Source of the DNA: Misgurnus anguillicaudatus
Lineage: Eukaryota > Chordata > Actinopteri > Cypriniformes > Cobitidae
Direction: 5' to 3'
Assembly: GCF_027580225.2 (NCBI RefSeq)
Contig: NC_073341.2
Coordinates: 16,676,501 to 16,740,500, forward strand
DNA length: 64,000 nucleotides
Shown here: piece by piece, positions 59,101 through 64,000 of the stretch
How the letters are laid out: each line of letters opens with the position of its first letter
Position numbering within the stretch: position 1 is the stretch's first letter
The notes under the pieces: model-generated
The model's input: only the letters and a program-made list of their open reading frames with translations
The model's database searches: none
What the model was told of the DNA's origin: nothing
Translations under genes and position numbers: made by a program

Positions 59101-60245
59101 GTGATGTAACATTCTTAAAACAGTAACATTAAAAACATTATAATTGCATTGTTAGCACAACGTTATTCATACCCTAGCATTGAAAACATAACTGTTGTGT
59201 ATGTAATGTAAAGTTTTTAAAACTGTACCATTGAAAACGTTACCATTGTGTATGTAATGTAACGTTCCTAAAACAGTAACATTAAAAACGTTATATATGC
59301 ATTGTTAGCAGAACATTCTTCATACCCTAGCATTGAAAACGTTACTGTTGTGTATGTAATGTAAAGTTTTTAAAACTGTAGCATTGAAAACGTTACCATT
59401 GTGTATGTAATGTAACGTTCTTAAAACAGTAACATTAAAAACGTTATAACTGCATTGTTAGCAGAACGTTCTACACACCCTAGCATTGAAAACTTTACCA
59501 TTATGTATGTAATGTAACATTCTTAAAACAGTAACATTATAAACGTTATAATTGCATTTTTAGCAGAAAGTTCTACACACCCTAGCCTTGAAAACGTTAC
59601 TATTGTGTATGTAATGTAACATTCTTAAAACTGTAGCATTAAAAACTTTACCATTGTGTATATAATGTAACATTCTTAAAACAGTAACATTAAAAACATT
59701 ATAATTGCATTGTTAGCACAACGTTCTTCATACCCTAGCATTGAAAACGTTACTGTTGTGTATGTAATGTAAAGTTTTTAAAACTGTGGCATTGAAAACG
59801 TTACCATTGTGTATGTAATGCAACGTTCTTAAAACAGTAACATTAAAAACATTATAATTGCATTGTTACCAGAACGTTTTTCATACCCTAGCATTAAAAG
59901 CGTTACTGTTGTGTATGTAATGTAAAGTTTTAAAAACTGTATCATTGAAAACGTTACCATTGTGTATGTAATGCAACGTTCTTAAAACAGTAACATTAAA
60001 AACATTATAATTGCATTGTTAGCAGAACGTTCTTCATACCCTAGCATTGAAAACGTTACTGTTGTAATGTAAAGTTTTAAAAACTGTAGCATTGAAAACG
60101 TTACCATTGTGTATGCAATGTAACTTTCTTGAAATGGTAGCATTGAAAACGTTATGATTGTATTGTAAGCAGAACGTTCTAAAAACATTAACATTGAAAA
60201 TGTTAGCATTACAACATTACCATTGCATAGTGGAACATTCTAAAA
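56131..60245 (+). repeat. 155-bp higher-order tandem array built of 52-bp monomers
   Basis: Starts with CCCAGCTAACAGGAAACG and passes into a tandem array. The repeating block is three monomers: GCATTGAAAACGTTACTGTT..., GCATTGAAAACGTTACCATT... and ACATTAAAAACGTTATAATT..., the third ending GCAGAACGTTCT and ACACCCTAG. Each monomer carries AACGTT and most carry TGTATGTAATGTAA. Block starts are about 155 bp apart (third monomer at 56,477, 56,629, 56,785 and again from 58,514). Interrupted by a hAT element at 56,835-58,404. Copies are diverged, and some blocks have lost a monomer. Confidence 0.9.
56835..58404. mobile_element. hAT-type element inserted in the 155-bp array, 1,570 bp
   Basis: Ends TAGGGGTGACCC and GGACACCCCTA, flanked by perfect 8-bp CACCCTAG at 56827-56834 and 58405-58412. 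Subterminal ATAGTCGAAGATTGGATGCA at the left and GATTCGACTATCGG and TCGACTATGG at the right are CGA-rich. It has a (GT)n tract near 58,074-58,092 and an ATTTTATTTT-type low-complexity stretch near 57,230-57,270. No transposase frame. Confidence 0.92.
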
Positions 60246-60361
60246 ATGTTAGCATAAAAATTTCAATCCAATATGCCGTATCGATATTAGATATTAGTCC
60301 GATATTGGCAAAAATGGCCAGATCGAATATTGTAGAAGGGAGTACAATCCAATCTGATATC

Positions 60362-61430
60362 AACCCAGCCAACAATTTTATGTTATAATAAAAACCTTCC
60401 CATAACGTCTTACGAAAGTTTGGACAACGTTTATTTTTTAATGTTCTTATTTTTTAGACGTGGTATTAACGTTAATGTTTAGTTATAAGAACGTTATTCA
60501 AAACGTTTTAGAAAGGTTTAGTCTGTTGTTATATTAATGTTCTAATAACGTTTTTAAAAACGTTATTAAAACGTTCCATTCACCATTATATTCATGTTCT
60601 CAGAACTTTTTTCTTAACGTTTGTAACTCGTTACAAAAACATTAGGTTTCAACGTTCTTAAAACGTTAAAAGCGTCCAGTTTTTTAGACGTAGTATTAAC
60701 GTTATTGTTTGGTTACAAGAACGTTTTTAAAAACTTTTCTAAAATGGTTCAGTTTACTGTTATATTAATGTTCTAAGAACGTGTTTCAAAACGTTATTCA
60801 AACATTCCATTCACCATAATATTAATGTTTTAAGGACGTTTTTAAAACTGTTCTTGAAACGTTCCATTCACCATTATATTCATGTTCTCAGAACTTTTTT
60901 CTAACGTTTGTAACAGGTTACAAAAACATTAGGTTTAAACGTTCTTAAAACGTTAAAAGCGTCCAGTTTTTTAGACATAGTATTAACGTTATTGTTTGGT
61001 TACAAGAACGTTTTTAAAAACGTTTCTAGAATGGTTCAGTTTACGGTTATATTAATGTTCTAGGAACAAGTTTAAAAACGTTATTAAAACATTCCATTCA
61101 CCATGATATTAATGTTCTAAGGACGTTTTTAAAACTGTTCTTGAAACCTTCTATTTGCCATTATATTAACATTTTAAGAACGTTTTTCTAACGTTTGTAA
61201 ATGGTTACAAAAACATTAGGTTTAAACGTTCTTGGAACGTTAAAAGAGTCCAGTTTTTTAGACGTGGTATTAACGTTAATGTTTAGTTATAAGAACGTTA
61301 TTCAAAACGTTTTAGAAAGGTTTAGTCTGTTGTTATATTAATGTTCTAGAAACATTTTAGAAACATTATTAAAACGTTCCATTTGCCATTATATTCATGT
61401 TCTCAGAACGTTTTTCTTGCGTGCTTTTCT
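60362..61430 (+). repeat. Approximately 287-bp AACGTT-rich tandem repeat, left arm
   Basis: Opens with CCCAGCCAACAATTTT, like the start of the 155-bp array. GTCCAGTTTTTTAGAC recurs at about 60,673, 60,960 and 61,248, each followed by TATTAACGTTA and ATATTAATGTTCTA. The same sequence is found inverted at 62,985-64,000, so this arm and that one may be the two sides of one large element. Confidence 0.85.
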
Positions 61431-61800
61431 AACATTACATACACAATGTTTTTTGTGCTGACTAATTAAAAAAGGTTGCTACTTTTTGAAACTTAAATAA
61501 AAATTAAGCAGCAGTATTGCACAATGTTTCATTGAGTCATTTGTTGCGCAGTAAAACATTTCTTCTGTAGCTGTTTAAGCCTTAGGCTTTCTGTAGGGCT
61601 AACAAATGTGTTATTTGAAGCCTAATTGATTAAAAGGGTGATAGAGATAGTAATGGATGGGTATCAACAAATACTCAAGGTTATGGTATCGACATCGGTA
61701 TCAGACATGAAAAAGTTGTATTGGCCCAGCCCTAGATTTAAAGAAATGTAAGTAAATTTAAGGATGAGAAAAATAAAAATGCCTAGTCCTGGATTAATAT
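61431..61800. other. Gap with a degraded repeat remnant
   Basis: Around 61,650-61,735 there is a GGTATCGACATCGGTATCAG then CCCAGCCCTAG stretch, typical of decayed fish DNA transposons; otherwise nothing recognised. Confidence 0.4.
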
Positions 61801-62363
61801 CCTAATGCTTTTTTTGCATAAATAAAAATCCGAGTCCGAGTCATTTGATTTTGAGTATCTGCCGATACCGAGTCCCGATCCGATACTTCTATAATACATA
61901 AAAAAAATAAAGAACAGGATGTTCCTTATGTCATGCCGCACACATTGCTGTTTCTGTCACGAGAGTGAAGCCTATGAATGAAAGCACGTCAATAGGCTTG
62001 TTCGACTTCATGCGGCGCCGCAACAATCGACAGCCGGGTGACGTCAAACTGCCGCGAGAGTGATCCGCGAAATCATACGGAGGGTTTGCTTTTAAATCGC
62101 TCTCGCGGAACTTTGACGTCATCCGGCTGCCGGTTCTTGTGGCGCTGCATGAAGTCGAACAAGCCTATTCTCTTCTCATCAGTTCACACGCACCAGCGCA
62201 GCGCGTACACTGGTGCGGAGCAGATCGAGACCTTAATGGATTTTAAACTCTGCATATGTTTCCGAGTCCTGATCGGGAGGTAACGTCCGATTCCGATCGA
62301 GTCTGAAACCACGTGATCGGGGCCGATTTCCGATCACGTGATCGGAACGGGACATCCCTAGTA
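61801..62363. mobile_element. Decayed element ending in GATCACGTGATCGG...CATCCCTAG
   Basis: The right end, read on the minus strand, is CTAGGGATGTCCCGTTCCG, then two CACGTG palindromes and GACTCGATCGGAATCGGAC, a pattern known from abundant cyprinid repeats. The left end contains CGAGTCCGAGTC and CCGATACCGAGTCCCGATCC, partly the complement. Interrupted by a hairpin element at 61,991-62,169. Confidence 0.55.
61991..62169. mobile_element. GC-rich hairpin MITE, 179 bp
   Basis: Arms of about 75 bp are near-perfect complements: AATAGGCTTGTTCGACTTCA at the left and TGAAGTCGAACAAGCCTATT at the right, with GACGTCAAA and CGCGAGAG inside both. The loop is about 25 bp. It carries two short frames on opposite strands, explained by the palindrome. 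The target duplication is not clear. Confidence 0.85.
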
Positions 62364-62620
62364 CTTATGACTGGTTTTTGTGATTCAGTCACATTGTATT
62401 TTAAACTAATTGATTATTTCAATGTTCCAGTCTTGACTCAACTGTGGGGTGGGAAGGCTACTGAATAATATTTTAGCTTTCCATTTTATAATTTCTATAT
62501 TGCATTTTTAGATACAAATATAATTGCAATAACATTCACATACAAAACTTTGAGAATATTTAAGTGAAAGGAATATTATTTTTTTAAATATATATATATA
62601 AAAAACATGGTTTATATGAG
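62364..62620. other. Gap, nothing recognised
   Basis: AT-rich, with a (TA)n tract near 62,588-62,600. Confidence 0.5.
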
Positions 62621-62981
62621 TGATGTAACGGATTTGCCAGGTTTTTCCCTCACTCACTTCACCAGATCACAATCACCCAATTACTAATCACGATCACCTG
62701 GCACACCTTATCATCTCTGCACCATTTAAGACTCTCACACACAAACACACTGTCCAGTGCTAGCTATGTTTGTATGCTGCATGGACTAATCTGACTCTAT
62801 CTACCAGAGGCTTCCAGTCCTTGTCGTCATCTGTGTTGGATATTTGGATACTCTGGAATACACCTATGACTGGGTGGTGTGTTTGTGCCTGCTCTTCACC
62901 TGGACTTTCATTTTTTACCATTACAATTTACCACAACTTTTAATAAACTGTTTGATTTTACTCTCTGCCTCTGTTGTCTTC
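62621..62981 (+). mobile_element. Possible solo LTR
   Basis: TGATGTAACGGATTTGCC, then CAATCACCCAATTAC, CACCATTTAAGACTCTC, CTTCACCTGGACTTTC, AATAAACTGTTTGATTTTAC and CTGCCTCTGTTGTC follow the order typical of fish Ty3/Gypsy-type LTRs, with a TATA-like region and an AATAAA signal at about 62,942. No second LTR or internal region is present, and I could not find a clean target duplication. Confidence 0.45.
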
Positions 62982-62984
62982 TTG

Positions 62985-64000
62985 AATGTTCCTCTAAAAA
63001 TGTTTTGAATAATGTTCTTATAACCAAAAAACCTTCAGCAAAGTTAATATAATTTAATGCAAACGTTAGGAAAACGTTAATATAATGGGGATGAAACATT
63101 CTAATAATGTTTTAAAGTTATTTGAACATTTTTATAACAAGACTGGAACGTTCTAAAAACTTTCTAATAACGTTATCATAACCAAACAATAAAGTTTATA
63201 AAAATGTTTAAAACGTAGTTTTTAATGTTCTAAGAACGTTTAGAACATAATGTTTTTATAACCTGTTACGAACGTTAGAAAAACGTTCTGAGAATATTAA
63301 TATAATGGTGAATGGAACGTTTTAATAACGTTTTTAAAATGTTCTTAAAAACAATATTATAACAACAGACTGAACCTTTCTAAAAACGTTTTAAATAACG
63401 TTCTTATAACCAAACAATAACGTTAATACTACGTCTAAAAAACTGGACGCTTTTAACATTCAAAGAACGTTTAAAACATCATGTTTTTATAACCTGTTAC
63501 AAACGTTAGAAAAAAGTTTTGAGAACATTAATATAATGGCGAATGGAATGTTTTAATAACGTTTTTAAAAACATTCTTAGAACATTGATATAATGGCAAA
63601 TGGAACGTTTCAAAAATAGTTTTAAAAACGTCCTTAGAACATTAATATCATGGTGAGTGGAATGTTTTAATAACGTTTTGAAACTTGTTCCTAGAACATT
63701 AATATAACAACAAACCGAACCATTCTAAAAACGTTTTTAAAAACGTTCTTGTAACCAAACAATAACGTTAATACTACGTCTAAAATCTGGACGCTTTTAA
63801 CGTTCCAAAAACGTTTAAACTTAATGTTTTTGTAACCAGTTACAAACGTTAGAAAAAACGTTCATAGAACATTAATATAATGGCAAATGGAAGCTTTCAA
63901 AAACGGTTTTAAAAACATTCTTAGAACATTAATATCATGGTGAATGGAATGTTTTAATAACGTTTTAAAACTTGTTCCTAGAACATTAATATAACCACAA
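62985..64000 (-). repeat. AACGTT-rich tandem repeat, inverted right arm (runs off the window)
   Basis: On the minus strand this is the same repeat as 60,362-61,430: AACTGGACGCTTTTAAC at about 63,440 and CTGGACGCTTTTAACG at about 63,787 are the complements of AAAGCGTCCAGTT. TAACCAAACAATAACGTTAA and ATTAATATAATGG recur. The repeat interval is about 345 bp here against about 287 bp at the left. Confidence 0.85.

Noticed and set aside
59982..60209. Repeated SMLxFxERSANNAIITF-like minus-strand frame
   Set aside because: A translation of the 52-bp monomer array; 155 is not a multiple of three, so the frame cannot be maintained over blocks.

Overview
The window reads as non-genic DNA from a teleost fish, most likely a cypriniform. 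The evidence is AT-rich sequence packed with transposon types familiar from zebrafish and carp-like genomes: hAT and PIF/Harbinger elements with clean target-site duplications, foldback MITEs with TA duplications, and a MITE at about 55.3 kb whose ends (atagttcaca ... aactatcccttt) are typical of cyprinids. I found no convincing protein-coding gene. Long open frames in the first 41 kb come from an 18-bp minisatellite or from near-identical repeat copies.

Region 1 (1 to about 41,005) is a head-to-tail array of about 20 units (U1-U20), 0.9-3.9 kb each, all in one orientation. A full unit has: (i) a hairpin head starting AGGGGYCAAGCACC, often tandemly iterated; (ii) a (TTA)n tract; (iii) a body starting CCAATGGGAGTCTATGGCAG, built from related segments that each carry GCGCCACC and CCATTTTGAAA landmarks; (iv) one to four tRNA-like modules with a Pol III B-box-like GGTTCGAATCC; (v) a variable tail; (vi) a terminus with GGTGCTTGRCCCC and the small palindrome GCTGCTTGCAGC. 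By tail the units fall into four types: a (18-bp minisatellite: U2, U3, U4, U18), b (two or three iterated tRNA-like modules: U1, U7, U12, U19), c (short, about 1.3 kb: U5, U8-U11, U14-U17) and d (longer, with GTGTAGCTCAGTC-type and TAGCTCAACC-type modules: U6, U13, U20). In every head a T-A versus C-G difference is paired within the hairpin, and it also matches the tail terminus of the same unit.

Region 2 (41,005-42,258) holds a foldback MITE and degraded repeat sequence. Region 3 (42,259 to about 50,510) is a nest of transposons up to six layers deep: an old MITE split by a hAT, split by a PIF/Harbinger MITE, split by a long-TIR element, split by a hAT, split by another hAT, with side insertions. 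Most layers can be dated relative to each other by target-site duplications.

Region 4 (50,510-56,130) is ordinary intergenic sequence with several single MITEs and degraded repeats. Region 5 (56,130-64,000) is dominated by AACGTT-rich arrays: a 155-bp higher-order repeat made of three 52-bp monomers (interrupted by a 1.57-kb hAT element), then an approximately 287-bp repeat that reappears in inverted orientation at the right edge, flanking a spacer with further transposon remnants and a possible solo LTR.

Family names rest on TIR and TSD pattern recognition only; no database search was possible.
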